Below are positions 1 to 14,500 of a stretch of 64,000 nt of DNA, piece after piece. Every line of letters starts with the position of its first letter. The first letter of the stretch is position 1. The notes under the pieces are model-generated. The model made no database searches and was not told the origin of the DNA. It worked only from the letters and a program-made list of their open reading frames with translations. Both the position numbers and the translations under genes were made by a program. Source of the stretch: Pelecanus crispus. Lineage: Eukaryota > Chordata > Aves > Pelecaniformes > Pelecanidae. Where the stretch lies: contig NC_134652.1 in assembly GCF_030463565.1 (NCBI RefSeq), positions 17,833,397 through 17,897,396 on the forward strand, in the 5' to 3' direction.

Positions 1-593
1 AATATAAAATATGTACACTGAACTTCAAAATTGATATGTCCTTTACTTATAGAGCAGCTCTCCTGTCTGCCTTCTGTCCTGGTTGTATAATGTAATATAA
101 TTATACTTGTTTGGAAACCATTGCTTTCAGTCAAACATTCAGTTCTTGCTGCAAATATAGGTCAGCTGCTTAACAGAGCATTTCTGGGGTCTGCATTGAT
201 TTCAGAACCCATGACTTTTAATTCTGGATGACTTCTGAGAGTGACTTTTAAAAATGCTCTTGAAAATAACCAGATAAGTGCAATTATAATTAAAGGCATA
301 TTTATATAAACGGATTCAGACAAATTTCACTGTGGTCTCATAATACACAAACCAGCTCCAGTTCATAAGTTGCAGAACTGTGGCATAACTAATGCTTTTC
401 TGGGGACAGGTGATGCCTGCTGTAACTTGCCTGTAAGCACAGGTGTGAAAGGTAGTTTTTCCTGCTAATACCATACTCTTGTCTGTTTGGATGTTCTTTT
501 TTTTGTACAAAATTATTCTCTTCTAAAACTTCAGTTTCCTACTAGAACCTTGCATTTCGCATTCTGATCAGAATCCTTTTTCTCTTTAAATAG
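1..593 (+). other. KNDC1: KNDC1 intron (partial)
   Basis: AT-rich sequence running from the window edge to a clean splice acceptor (a T-rich tract ending in AG at 592-593). I see no exon with paired splice sites and an open frame in it. It is most simply the 3' part of the KNDC1 intron upstream of the first visible exon. Confidence 0.6.
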
Positions 594-3500
594 GAACTAG
601 AACAATTGCTAATGATGGAGACAAAAAATTACAGAAAGACCATGAAGTTTTACCAGAAACTATTGCAGAAAGAAAGAAGAAGCAAAGGTAAGATTACAGC
701 AATTTGCCAGTAATGAAATGGGTACAAATACTTGTAAGGCTTTTTTCTGTAAATCAGAGTCATTGACATTCTTATGCTGTGTGTTTTAAATCTAAAGGTC
801 CTGAAACTAAATCTATGTTGGCCAAATTGAGAGGACAGCTACAGGAGATGAAATCAAAAGTGCAGTTTCTTGAACTGGTGAAGAAATACGTGCAGGCAAG
901 TCAGACTTTATTTTGCTTGTGGTTCATTTGTCATTTCATTACTGCATCAGTGTAGTTGGCTGCTCAAGTCAGTACATGAAATGTGAAATGTTTTGTGTCA
1001 AAGTGTCAAATTAAGTAGGATCTAAAAGAACTATTAAAATAAAGGTAATTGCTACTAGTATTGTTTAAAATGAAAAAAAAAAGCAATTGTATGAAATGCA
1101 ATTTGGCTTTGAGTTGACTGCATTTTGTGCGGATTTTCCTCTTTATTTTCCTACGGTTTATTTTTTCATGGCTTTGCATCTTTGAGCAGATCATGTATGC
1201 AGAGCAGTGGGGCGTGGAATCCTGTGTGCTGCCTACAGTCATTCACAACGGGAGAACTGACACCATGGATGTGGCATCTACGGAGGAGTCGTCATTGCTT
1301 CTTTACTATAACATAGAGAAACACCAATGTAATAATCAAAATGGAATAAGAGTTCTGCAGGCTGGTACACCACTTGGTTTAATGGCTTATTTATATTCTA
1401 GGTATAGTATATTTTGCACATCCTTAATTGGGAGTGGGTTGCTAATAGTTGCTAATTCAGGAAAAAATAGTCTCCATGATAAATCCTAGTTACTCAACAT
1501 CGAATGAGTTCTCCTCTCTTGTATCAAGTTTAATGTTATTTCTGTCAACACTTGTTTACAGAAGTGGGCATGGAAATGGCAAAAGATAGTCTGATAAGAA
1601 ATCAACCAAACTGCTAAGTTTGGATTTGGTTAAAACTCGAAGCATTTGATAATAAATAAAAAACTAGTAACTCTAAGCTTTTTTTTATCCTTTACTTATT
1701 TGAGGTTTTGCTCTGATAGTTGCCATGGAATCAAGGCTTTATGTTACTGCCAGCAGTATAACAATTCTTCAGAACATATAATTTGATAATTCTTATTAAT
1801 AGGGTCTGGATGTGAAAATGTATAGGATCTGTTTTACAGATCATTGCCCCAGTCCTTAGGGCTGACCAAGATGCAGGCTTATCTCAGGGCTTAAATGGGG
1901 ACAAAGATGTCCTTTAACCTTCAACTAGGTTGAGGGCAGTGTTGTTTTAAGGTACCTGAGCTGTAATAGTATGAAGGGTGGAAACTCCCCGAGAGACTCC
2001 GTCAGACTTGTGCCACTGTGGAGGGAGCAACTTCCTCCTAGCTACTTCTCCCAGCTCATCCTGACTCTGAGATGGAGTTCTTATCCTGAGTGCTGTTTTT
2101 CCTGGTAGTTAGTATTTTGCACAAAGTGAACAAATTTTTGGAATCAGAGCTTCCACATTCATCAAACCCAAACTTTCATGGTTAGCCATAAGCCATCAGG
2201 GAGACATGATCATTAACCTGTGTTAAGACCTTGAGATTGTGTGTGTGTGTATAGATTAAAAAAGAAAAAAAAAAAAAACCACTCATTTTTAATGTGTGTA
2301 TAATAAGTATATTCTGTTGTTAAAGCAACTACTGTTCTAATTAGAGCTGCAGGAAATATTTTCTTGATTAAATTATCTACTTTTTATGCTGTTATTATAA
2401 TAAAAGTCTTTTAAAACAACATCAAGTGAGATGATAGAAAAAAGAAAATTAAGTGTGTTCTTCCATGCTATTTAGAATGTAACTTTTGGTAGTAATAGAG
2501 AGGTCAAAGTGGTTCTTCACAAAATTGCAAGTAGAGAAACTTTTTTTAAAACAAATTATGCTTTCAGTGTTGGCAATCACAGTATCTGATGTATTAAAAA
2601 AATAAAAAGGAATCAATGTTTTATGTAGAGCTTGAGCATTTAAAATCCCTACTAATTCTTGATATTTTGAGGATTTTTTTTTTTTGCTGTTCTGTAGTCT
2701 AATGCAAGAAGAAATTGTGTTCTTGCTTATCTGAAGTTTTTCTTGTGCTTCACAGAAATGCATTTTTAGAAGGTTACGTACAGCAGTTTCTCTACACATT
2801 TCGCTATTTCTGCACACAAGAAGAATTTTTGCAGTTTCTTCTTGATAGAATCAGCAGCACTTTATCCAGGTACAGTAATTTCCTGTGAAAAATATTACCA
2901 AAGCACAATTGACTTTTCTCCTCAATGGCAAACAGCTGTTTCTGAAAAGAACTACTTAAGTAAATTGAATTTTGATGTTTGTTTTTATAAGACTCTCTTG
3001 ACAAGTGAGAGAGAAACTAGAGCAAGTACTATATTTGACAATGTGCTTACTTCTTTTTTCTTCTGAATCTGAGTCTTACTTTTGCCAGTTGTTCAGTGAT
3101 GGGTTGTAAGTATGACCACAGCTTTGTTTCCATAGAGCCATAGATTCTAGAGACATGAAACATAAAAATTTAAGATAGTACAGTCAATACCAAATAATAC
3201 TTCTGAGGTTTTCAACACTTATTTTTAAATTGGAATTGGATATCAATTTTGGTGAAATAAGTGCCTTTTTCTTCTCACCAGTGCAAGTCTGGATCCTTCC
3301 ACATCACTTACCAAAATATGTAACCGCAGTTTCTACATCCTGCAGGCTTGGATTGAAGACTGCTACAGTGTAGACTTTGCAACAAATACTGATCTTTTGT
3401 GTACCCTAAAAGAATTTATTTCTTCCAAGGTAAGTCAGAATTTCAGTAGAAGCTTTAAGGGTGGGGAAAAAGAAAAATAATTGAAGTCAGTTATGATATA

Positions 3501-6500
3501 TGTAAGATTGTAATTACAAAAACCTGCCCTAATTATAATTAAAGTAAAAGAAAAATAATGCTGTCTTTGACAGCTATGTTCAATGTGTCTGGTTTTGGAC
3601 AGACATGAATCTCACAACTATATTGTGTCTTGCTTATAATTTATGGGAAATTGAGTTCAATATTCTGTTAACCTGTTTTGCATTTACAGGTTGCTCCATT
3701 AAATGGCTATGGTGAGCACTTGTTGTCATTGCTTGAGGATGCTTCTGCCAGGAAAAGTGGCAGTGCTTATCAGTGCTCCAGCATGGACAAATGTGAAGAG
3801 GAGGGCGAGGAGCACAGAAAAACATTCCATTCTCTATGTAAAAAGTTCTCAGAAGATATTTCCAAAAAGGCATGTCTTTTCTTCAGACTGCAGTATACGG
3901 AGCGCATTTCCATATATTATTTTCTGACAAAAACTAGAGTATCCAGCTTGGGGTCTACACCCTGATTTAGTAAAATTTATGTACCTGCATTTTAAATTTT
4001 ATTTTGAAAGTATCTAAGGCCTAAACAGTTCTTTAACTGTGGAAGTCATCTTAAGCCTTAATTGCACCCTGTCAGCTGTTTCAGTAATAATAGATCAGAT
4101 AATCAAAATTTTGAGAGGAGTTAACTCTTCATCTTTGATGCTAGCATGTGACTCAATAGTTACTATGAAACATTTTCCCCCTTGTCAAACATTAATACTC
4201 TTTATTAGGCATATATCTTTGTAAGTCTATAAATATAGGAAAACGGGGGGGGCGGGCGGGGAGGTGAGGGTTTTCCTGCTAGAACTTCCAAACTTGTAGC
4301 AAAAACTTGTCTGAACTTCTGTCTGTATTTACTGGTTCATATAGTGTGCTAGTGAAAAGTAACCCTAGAAGCTGGAGCATACTGTAGGATTTTAATGAAA
4401 AAAGATCTCTCTACAGAGTGACCAGAATGACATGTAGAAGTCAAATGTATCAGTAACATGCAAGTTGAATTTAGAATCAGCCTCTTGATAAAGGTGCAGA
4501 ATTCCATGGGGTATACTGGGGATTCAACCAATAAAGAGCAAGCAGGACAGAGAAAACATGGACTTCTTTTATTGTCACTATCACAATGATACTGAAAGGT
4601 GGAAGAAAGGAAAATAATGAAAAAACAAATATTTCTTTGGAAAGGACTGTTTGATTCTAAGCAAAAAGAGTACAAGAAATAGTAAGAAGTGAAATATAAA
4701 ATATAAAACTTCAGAACATAAACTATTTTACAGCAGCAAGCTTGAATACACAGAAATTGCAATTATTGATTGAGATCTAGTAACCTCCTGCTCAGACTCA
4801 TCAACTATGCATATGATATTAGCTTAAAATAGCAATGTTGAATAAACCAATTAGTGCCTGGGGTAACCTTGAAGATTAGCTGAAGAGTTTTGCATCCACA
4901 AAGGTGTTTCTCTAACAATACCTTTCAGAAAGTTAAATCAAGGGGAGACATAATGTTTGCTTTAGAGAAGTTGTAACTGTACATATTTTTTTTTTCTACA
5001 GAACTTTAACTGGAAACTTTCCAAAGGCATGGGACCAATTGCACAATATCAGAGAGAGCGACTGTACACTATTTCATCAGTTTTGCCAAAGCCAGGCTAT
5101 AACAGTTTCACAGAAGAATTCCCAGTCTCCTTTGCTAAAGCAGATGAAGTGGGATCATATCTTTTAACAGAATACAGTGCTCAACAGCTTTGTTGTCAGC
5201 TGACATTACTGCAACAGGTACAAAGGGCTAGGTTTACTTGGAAGTACAAATGATACCTATCTTCTTACTTTATACTCAGCCTCCTTTCTCTACCATTTCC
5301 CAACCCTGTTTCAAGCTTACTTCCTACTATTTCATAAGACTTTGAATTAAACTAGTCTGTTTTTCTCTTGAAACGTCTACAGTAAAATTTAGAATGGCTA
5401 ATTCTGTTCTTAGGCTGTATTCTTATCCCTCTGATAAATTCTCTGAAGGTGGGGAGGGGGAGGGGGAACCTCTGTCATTTTTATCCCCGAGCATTTTAGA
5501 AGAACTGCTAGATCTAACAACAGATATATCTTGCTCTTTTTGTTTAGGAAGTATTTCATAAATGTCATCCAGTACACTTTCTAAACTCAAGAGCATTGGG
5601 TGTTAAAGACAAATGTGTTGCTGTCCAAAAGTAAGTTGCTTATTTTAACTGCCCTTCTATTCTGTTGACGCACAATAACTTACTGTGTTACATCTTTAAT
5701 ACATCCAGGAAGAGAGAAACATTTTAAAACTTAATATGTTTTTGACAGACTAGACAGTCTGTTTACAGCATTTTTTTAATTTCAGGAGATTTTATATATG
5801 TGTATGTATATGTACCTATGCACATATGTGTATGTGGTAGATCACATTTGCAAGGTGATTTCTTTGAAATCTAAAGTGGGTCAGGCCGAAATATTTCTAA
5901 AGACTTGCGTTAGGGGACTTACTTCAGAGGTTTTATTTTTGTTGGAAAAAATTGTAATGGTTTCTGAAACAGGCTACATGATAATGCCTGTGCGTATGTA
6001 TATAAAATCTCAATGACCATTACAGAATCACAGAATAGCTGAGGTTGGAAAACGCCTCTCAAGATCATGTAGTCCAACTCCCCTGCCTTGAGCAAGGTCA
6101 GCTAGAGCAGGTTGCCCAGGATCATGTGCAGCTGGGTTCTGACTGTGGATGGAGACTCCACAACCTCTCCATGCAATGTTCATTTTGTACTGTTAGGTAG
6201 GTGAAGTATCAGTATTCACAGATCTGTAAGAATTTTCCTCTAGTTATTAGAGTGGTTACCAACCTGTTTAAATTACTTGCTCAAAGGTAATTAATGTTTT
6301 CATCCAGCCACATGGACCTAATTATATTTGATTATGGTCTACTTCTTACATACTCAGTGGGTTCAGCTGGCTTCTAATTAGTACTTGTCAATTGCACTAC
6401 CTGTAGCAGACCCTTCTAAGGATAGGGAATGAACACCTAAAGCAGCTCGTCTTTTACAGATTCTTAAATAGCAGAGGCTAAATCAGCTTGTACTGATTTG

Positions 6501-9091
6501 GGGTTCAGGCCTGGGAAACAAACTGTGTGGTGCCACTAGGTATCAGGCTCAATTTCTTACATGGCTGCAGTTTTTAATGAGTTTGGATTTCTGGCTGTTA
6601 TTTTGTGTCAGATTGCATTGTTTGTTTTATTCAGTAACAAGTGGTGAAGGTGTCTTTATGTACAGAAATGCATACTGCATATGCCTACCTTGTAATCACA
6701 TATAATTATCTTGTAATTATAAGGAAGAAAAAGTAACATAGCTCACTATGTACTTTGTAAAAGATTATAAAGACAAGACTGCAAGCACTGCAAAATTATT
6801 TTAAATGGTTAGAAGTTGGCATCTTCACAATCAAGATTTTCTTTGAAAATCCAAAGTCAGCATGAATTATTTTTGCCTTTTTTTTCACTCTCTCCATAGA
6901 GCTGTTTCTACTGAGACAGTTTCACTTAAAGTCTGTAATCTGTTTCTGTCAAAGTGCATACAAGACCAGTACCTTCTACAATTATTAAGAAATGCAGACA
7001 GTATCAGCACCTGGGTTGCTGCTGAAATTGTAACATGTCACACGTCTAAGGTTCGTCATTGTTTTATTGTATTGGTAATTATGAAACAGTTATTTATTTG
7101 TTGTTTTATATGAGTTGCAATGTATCAAAGCTGGAAGAAATAGTCTGAATACACCTGTGAGTGGGCAGTTAACAATTCGGTTTGTTGTCACAAGGAGGGT
7201 CTTGGACGTTTTGTAGTAGCAGGTGTCAAAAACCTGATAGAATGTAAGAAATGGGTTGCCTGAGGAGAATAGATGTCAAACTTTAACAAGGACACCTCAG
7301 TGACAGAAAAGAGAAAACTTTGTGTTGGAGGAAAATGTTACTACAGTCAACAATTTTGATAACAAATCCAAAAAGCAAATGCATCTCTTCTTCTTCCTTC
7401 TCATTTATTTTTATTATGTAGACTTATGTTGATTTACTACATAGAAACAGTATATCTTAATGTCTTTTTTTTATATATAGTATATCTTAATATTTTTTTC
7501 AGCTGCAGGTGAGCTTGTTATCAAAATTTCTTCTTATAGCAAAATGCTGCTATGAACAAAGAAATTTTGCTACGGCAATGCAAATCCTAGCAGGCCTGGA
7601 AAACCTTATTGTACGACAGTTACCAGTAAGTTTGGGACTCTGTTCTGTAACTATTTTGCTTAACATAATCTTGTTCCAATATGCACATTAATGTGAAAAA
7701 CAAAAATGTATTTTCTTTTATTGTAAGGCCTGGAAAGTTTTACCTGCAAAAGTAGCTGAAATAATGGAGGAACTCAAGGCTGTTGAGGTATAGTATGAAG
7801 TCTTTAATGTAAAAATACTTCTTTGGGGTTGGATAAGATGCAAGATCTGCTTAAATGGGTGCTTCTGCAGGATGAAAGCCATAATTATTACTTTGTATTA
7901 TGAAGGAGATTTTAATTTGTTTTAAAGCTGTTGACTCTTAATCTGAGAGTTTACATTCATTTTCATCTCAGTATTTCCCAAAAATGTATCCTGTGTGACT
8001 AAAAATCAAGAAAGAAATTTCAAAGCAAGCTGGGACATTAGATACACTTTTTCTGATGATTTCTGCAGGAGTTTTGTGGCTGTAATCTGTTTTGAAAAAT
8101 CTTAAATGTTTATTTTATCACAGGCATTCTCTTACTGATTATCCAATTTTGAATCATAGAGTGAAGTTCTAAAGTGTAATTTTGGCTGTGATTTAGAAGA
8201 ATTAAAAATTATGTATCAAGTATCTTTCGATTAAAGTTACTTTCTTTATTTCTGTACTTTAAAATGTTTGCCACCAGATTAATTCATAGTGTTGTCTTCA
8301 ACTTCAATGCCAGAAGTTAAAATTCATGACAAATAAATAATTAGTGCTAAACACATGAAGTGGAGAACTTCTTGTAAAACCTGCCCTCATACGTAAGGTG
8401 AGATTTATCTGTGTGCATTTTTAAACTAGGTGTTTTTAAAAAGTGACAGTTTGTGCTTGATGGAAGGAGAAAGATTCAAAACACTTCCAACAATTCCATC
8501 AGCCCATGTTTTGGCTATGCATGTCCAACAACTTGAAACTGGAGGATTCACAATGACAAATGGAGCTCACAAGTGGACTAAACTTAGGTAATTGTTTTAA
8601 TTATGTATGTATGTCACCTAACTGTTTAAAATAGAATATTGTCTACTGGAGTAATGAGAGATAATGCAATATTTCACAGTTAGCAATTTAAATAATTTCA
8701 GTCATTTTGACATCTAACTAAAGGGACATGTACTATAGAAGAGAATGTTTGATCCCTTTGAAGTTCCTTTAAGGTTTGGGCTTTTGTTTGTTTTGGTTTG
8801 GTTTGGTGTTTTGTCAGCAGCAAAACAAACTAATCTTTTTTACCATGTTCTCTTTCAAGAAATATTGCAAAAGTTGTGAGCCAAGTTCATGCATTTCAAG
8901 AGAATCCTTATACATATACACCAGATTTCAAGCTGCAGTCTTACCTCAGACAAAGAATATCTCATTTTAAAGATGCAGACATTTCTGCCTTGGCAGCTGA
9001 CAACTGTGCCAACTTCCATCAGATACCAGCAGAAAAACATTCTCGAAAAATTCAGGACACACTGCGCAGAATGAAGGCAACATTTCAGTAA
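594..9091 (+). CDS. KNDC1: KNDC1 (v-KIND), 3' part: RasGEF N-terminal and RasGEF catalytic domains, 13 exons
   Basis: Thirteen exons join in one frame to a TAA stop: 594-687, 798-895, 1190-1401, 2756-2869, 3282-3429, 3690-3869, 5002-5217, 5548-5630, 6900-7050, 7503-7625, 7728-7787, 8430-8587, 8860-9091 (1869 nt, 622 residues plus stop). In this fragment, residues 1-64 are a charged, helical stretch; about 115-230 is the RasGEF N (REM) domain (LQAGTPLGLMAYLYSRN then FLEGYVQQFLYTFRYF); about 335-600 is the catalytic RasGEF domain (LLTEYSAQQLCCQLTLL, NADSISTWVAAEIV, AHVLAMHVQQLE). KNDC1 is a large, mainly neuronal protein with N-terminal KIND domains and a C-terminal RasGEF acting on Ras; the KIND part lies upstream of this window. 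Introns after exons 2 and 6 use GC donors (896 and 3870); all others are GT-AG. Identification rests on the domain match plus synteny with VENTX and miR-202. Another RasGEF is possible but unlikely in this neighbourhood. Confidence 0.88.
6024..6185 (-). mobile_element. CR1 LINE 3' fragment
   Basis: On the + strand it starts with CAGAATCACAGAAT, the reverse complement of the octamer tail of avian CR1. It continues with the CR1 3' UTR words GGTTGGAA, AGATCATGTAGTCCAAC and GAGACTCCACAACCTCTCC. It is a 5'-truncated insertion of about 160 bp in a KNDC1 intron, antisense to the gene. Many point differences from the family consensus suggest an old copy. Confidence 0.85.
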
Positions 9092-11560
9092 TTATTTACA
9101 TTTCATCTGTTCTATTCCAAGTGTAGACTGTAAAACTGGATTAAGTTGACTTCATCTCCTGGACCAATTCCCAACCAAATACCTAAGTGAAGTGACTTAA
9201 AATACTATCTCAAGTCGAAATGATTATATTTCTTAACATGGAATTATAAAGTGCTGACTATAATGAGATTTGAATCCCTGGCAACTGGATGACATCAAAA
9301 GATAAAAAAAAGATAAAAGTAAAGAGAGAGTATAGATGAAAAGGATTATTAATTTTGTCACTGTTTTAGCATTAAAAAATAATTAGCCCACAAACAAATA
9401 TCTAAAAAATACTGTGGAAATAAGTTAAAATTACAGCTTTTGTTGTAAAGCTGGCCTAGGAGAGTTCAAAGTACAGTTCATTAAATGTTGAGTATATTTT
9501 TATATAAACATAGTACACTTGTATCCTGTCACAGTGTGCATATAATTCAGGGACACAGATCCTCTGCTGTCCTTTGACTGTTGGTGTGTCTTGCTTTTAT
9601 GTTGTGTATTATGAAAACTGTAATTGACCTAAATAATTGGCCATCTTTTTCTTCAAGCATACTAAGGAAGGAGAGAAATGCCATGCTGCAACTTTTTTTT
9701 GTTTTGGATTTAATGTCATTGAACTAACCTGTTTCCAAATGAAAGTAAGATCTGAATCTAAATATTACTATTTTGTTGCTCTGCTTCTGTCCTCACGGCC
9801 TGGTAAAAACAGTAAATGTGAAATTGCTTTTTTTTTTTTCCCCCCCCCTGTATTTGGCACAAGAATCACTTGGCCAATGTGTGTACGTCTGTATGTGTGC
9901 ACCTTTGATTATGGCTTTTGCTCCTGAGGTTGCTTTTGTAGATTGCAGTGCTCCAGCAGCATTAAATAGAAGACAACTGTGTGAAATTTGGATTTGCAAC
10001 TTGTAAAACTTTGGTGCTAACCTATTTATAGAGCTTATACTTACAAGACCTTCTAAATGGCAATGAAATGTTATTGAAATGCTATTGCTAGAAAGTTTGT
10101 TGAGCTACCCAGTTTATGCAAGACCAAAATGTTAAGGCTACAAATTAGTTACAAATACAAGTATAGCAGAGGGAACAACAGTAGTGTTGGAAGAGAAGTG
10201 GGGAAGGGCAAGAAACAGTTAAAATGAGCTCTGTCCTGAAAGTGATTTGCTAGAACTGTGTTTAAAAAATGAAAAAGATAATGTTTTGGGAGATGGGAAA
10301 AGCAGATGTGTACTAACTGTCTTGGCATGTTTTAGTGATGGAGGAAGATAATGATGTAGGAAATGGGAATGTGCACATCTCTAGCATTTTGCAAATTGCA
10401 CTGTTGTATTTGACAGAAATGGATGTGCACGTGTTAAATTGTAGATTTTTCAATGTTTAAGAGGAAAGCTTCTCCTTTTCTCATGTCAATAACTGCAATA
10501 TATACATCGCAGGCCACCTGCTTCTCATCTTTCTCAGTCAAACCCAAGGTATGTCCATATTTTCCATTAAATATCTCAGTTACTTTTTCATACTAATATA
10601 TTAATACCAGACTAACTTTTGTGCTCTTATTGGTTTAAAAACTGGAGAACTCAGTCCTCAACAGGGCTTTCTTGCATTTGTTCTACTTTTAAGATGATTT
10701 ATTTTGTTATTTACCGTATGTAGGTTTAGCATGTCATTGATTGTAGTATTCTGACTTACCCTTGAGGAAGTAAAATGTGTTGCTATTTCTCTAAAAATTG
10801 CCAAATGTGAAAACATTTATTCTTTACCTCCTATCTTTCTATAATACAGTGATTTAAGAATGTTAATGGTAACCTTATGTTCATAAATTTCACATAGTTG
10901 ACCAATATGCATTTATGTTAAAAAATTGTTTTTATTAGTAGTTATTTGTTTTTTCTCAATTAAAAATTACCATTCACTTAAAGCCACGCCTTGCCTTTGA
11001 AAGACAGTAAAATTTAAAGTAGCATAAGCTTTACTAATGTAAAGAACTCTACAAAACTTGCTAATCACATGATCTTAATAAATTCATTTTATATAGTTGC
11101 CAGTCAGACTGTTGAAATTGCTTTTGTGGATTTACTTATTTATATTTTGCACTCATGATAATTAGCTCATATATTTCTTACGGTTTTATTGGGATTTAAA
11201 GCAACTCTTACATCTAGAAAAGATTATGTTTATTCTATGGCATTAACTGGTGCTATACAAGAATCTTAAAATCATTTCATGTCATCTGTATAATGCTTCA
11301 GTGTATCAGACCTTATATTGCTATAATTGCGTAGTATTGAGTTATGGTACTACTTTGGGGTGTTTTCATGAGATATTGTAAGATTTTGTATTGAGACACC
11401 ACCCCACAACAACAACAACAAAAAATATAAATTGCTATTGAAAAAAAAAAAATCACTCTTTTACAAGAAAACTCATTTGCTTTTGTCCATAAACACTGAT
11501 ATATGCACATCTTATGTGACACAGATTTCAGAATAAAGTTATGTCTAGCATATAACTGTA
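9092..11560 (+). other. KNDC1: KNDC1 3' UTR and downstream flank
   Basis: AT-rich sequence after the TAA with no conserved-looking ORF. Full AATAAA hexamers occur at 11077-11082 and 11532-11537, with ATTAAA at about 10564. If either AATAAA is used the 3' UTR would be roughly 2.0-2.5 kb. The end cannot be fixed from sequence alone. Confidence 0.4.
11532..11537 (+). terminator. KNDC1: Candidate distal polyadenylation signal of KNDC1
   Basis: AATAAA followed within 30 nt by T/G-containing sequence (GTTATGTCTAGC). The other full hexamer, at 11077-11082, is an equally good candidate. No transcript evidence is available here. Confidence 0.3.
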
Positions 11561-14500
11561 CTGCTTATTTATGACTAACAAGCAGGAGGAATTGGGCTAA
11601 AGTTTTCTCTCATTGTGGGGAATGTCCTTTTTAAAAGAAAACACAGGACAAAACATGTCAAAGAAGCAAGTTCACTTGTATCTAGTTGGCAAAAAATCAC
11701 TGGCATCAGTAATTGTATTGCATAAATGAGGGACTGTGCAGTCTGGCCCCATGTTTCCATTCCAATACCAAATTAGAATGTTTGGAAAAAAATGGAGTTT
11801 GTTCTTTAAGCCAGAATTGCCACCAGCTGTCCTAGTTCTTCTTCATTTTTTCCAGACTTCCCTTATCTTGTTTTTATGTTGTTTATTTTTCAAACAGTGA
11901 CCCATGGAGTTTCTGAAATGAAGTCTGCTCCTTGGGAGCCTTTCCAGTTGCTCTGTGCATTGGTGCTCTTTCTGTGTCCCTTTGCAGATGTCTGTCCCCA
12001 GGATCCCTGGGGTTTTTGTGCCTCCTGCTAAAGAGCTGGGAACTGTGTCCTAGTTACACTAGCTGCATTTGAAAGCAGGTTTCCAGCTCCAACACCTCCA
12101 GAAGCCTGCCAGGAAATGGGGATGAATTCAGGTGGAGCCTATGAACTATTCCATAGAAGCCCAAAGCAAGAAGCTGGAAAATATTTCATGAATCAACACT
12201 GATTCATGATTCTGACAATTTTTTTTTCTTGGGAATTTTTCAAGCACTTCTAAACTTTGCTCGTATGGTTTTGTACATCTTCCTTTATATATTGGATTGG
12301 TTTCATAAGCATTTCTGAGACTCATAACTTCTGTGAGTACTGTATGCCATTTGCAAAGGATTAAAATTTTAGGAAATCTGTTTCTAAATAACAAATTAAT
12401 AAACTACAGTTTGAAAGGAGGGCAGCTAACAATAAGTTTTCAGTGTTAAACATATGGTTGATTGTTTCAGTCCTTGATATTATGAGAGAAAGAGTGCAGA
12501 TAAATTATTTTTCTCCCTCATACTTGCTTAAATACAATCCAAAGCATATCTACATTGAAATCACACGTTGTGTTCTGTTTAGGGTTTTTCCTTTTTTTTT
12601 TTCCCCAGAAAAATCTTCTTTCTCAAAAGATGCTTTATAAATAATTATTTTAAAATACGTGTTGAGCTTTAGAAGGAGTCTCAAAGCATTGGAAATGCAG
12701 GTTTGAACAGTATTTGAAAACTCAAGCCCCGTAAATCAAGCTTAATTGAGTGGTCATCTTTGGGATTTGCCTTACTAACAGGTATTCTTCACCTATAAAT
12801 ATTTTTTGTCTTCATTTAGTTATGAAAAATATGAATATTATAAATGTAAGAAATTTTCAGATAGTCGTCTTAACTGCCCCCACTACAATTTGCATTATAA
12901 AAGTTTTTTTTTTTCCAAGAGATCTTGTAATTATTTTAAGTACCAATAAATGACTAGTTTGTGGTAGAAGATTCCATTGGGGATTTTATGTGATTTCATA
13001 CTCGGATAACTCTATAAAATACATGTGAGAATGAACAATTCCACCTTTCCAATCTCTATCTAAAAATTCTTGCAACAAAAAGGGATTTTTATGGACCTTT
13101 TTATGGTCCTTTTTTTATGGTCCTTTTTTTAAAAGGACATTTTTATGTGGCTGTTTATAATCTAGCAATGAGTGACAGCAACCCGGGTAGACTAGAAACT
13201 TTGATTTGCAGAATCTTCTTCCCTCCCATCACAGGGGGAAGTTTCTTCTGTTGCAATGATTGAAGAAGGCTTTTAGCTATTATGTGAAGGTTCTTTGTGA
13301 ACAACCTGAAAGTGCACCAGGACAGCTTCAGCCTGGCATTATTTTAGTGTGCTTCCTGTTCACTGATATTTCAGTGTCTCACATGCAAGTGGAATTGGCA
13401 GTTGCCATATTATGTCAGGCCATTGTGGTAATCTAGTCTAGAATCTGGTCTTTGCATCATTTTGTTTATTCATTTTTGGTCTAATGTAAATTATGCTTTT
13501 ATAACTTGTCTGAAAGGCTGGAGTTGAATATCTATCTTGTAAACCTGTCCTGTGTCTTAGCTGTAAGATTAGTTTATTTCTTGAATCCTTCATTCTAATA
13601 CTAGGGTTGGTCTTTCACTCTGGTGTTGGCATTATGTAGGTAAAATACATACTGGTTTTAGATACTAAAATAGATACTGTGTTTTAAACTGGTAGAACTC
13701 AGTTGTCATAATGAAATTAAGAGCTTAGAGTACTGGACAGTTTCAGTTGCCATTATCAAAGACATAATCTGGAAAGCTTGACTGGGTACAGGTGAGCCTG
13801 AGCATCAGACTCGGAATTAACATCTCTGCAAATAGATGTTTATTTGTGATCATATCTCATAAAGCTCATAAACAGTAACAGTACTAAATTATTCACTTAA
13901 GTAACACATAAGCCGTAAGGTTATTTGCAAACAAGGTAGGGGAACAGGTCTAGAAAAAACTGCTAAATGGCAGATCCACCTTTGGATAACCACAGAGTGG
14001 TTGACAGTGACTTGTTATGAAAATGCAAGGCTATGTCCAGTAAGGCTCTGAAGAGGTCTGCCTGCATTTGATACTACTTCATGCCTCCATTGACATGCTC
14101 TAGTTTTTGAAGATGACATAAATCTGTGGAGCTCTGCTGGCATGCTGAAGATGATGATTAAAATTTAAAATTATCTTGACGGCTTGGAAAAATGACAGGC
14201 AATGAAATAAGGTATGTTACACAGAGACATATGTGAAGTTCCAGGATAATCAGCTGCACAAATGTGGACTAGGATTGCTGGTTTTTTGTGGAAAAGGGAG
14301 GATAAAGAATAAAGTCACTCATGCTGGGGAAGCAGTGTCTTGATATCCCCTCAAGGTATCTCCTAAATTTTCTATTTCTTGATGCAGGGAACTGAAAGGG
14401 CAAAAGGCTTGACAATAAAAGGCTAAAAAAGAACAGGTGACTCCTGAGATGAGTATATAGATCCACAGATGTTAGCAAAGTATCTTTTCTCCATGAAGGT

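Noticed and set aside
4349-4762. 137-codon minus-strand ORF
   Set aside because: Lies inside a KNDC1 intron, low complexity in Cys/Phe, no promoter or family resemblance.
11393-11430. ACAACA-type and other short simple repeats (also 45650, 56674, 57582, 59079) as possible CRISPR or satellite arrays
   Set aside because: They are ordinary eukaryotic microsatellites, with no spacer structure and no long array.
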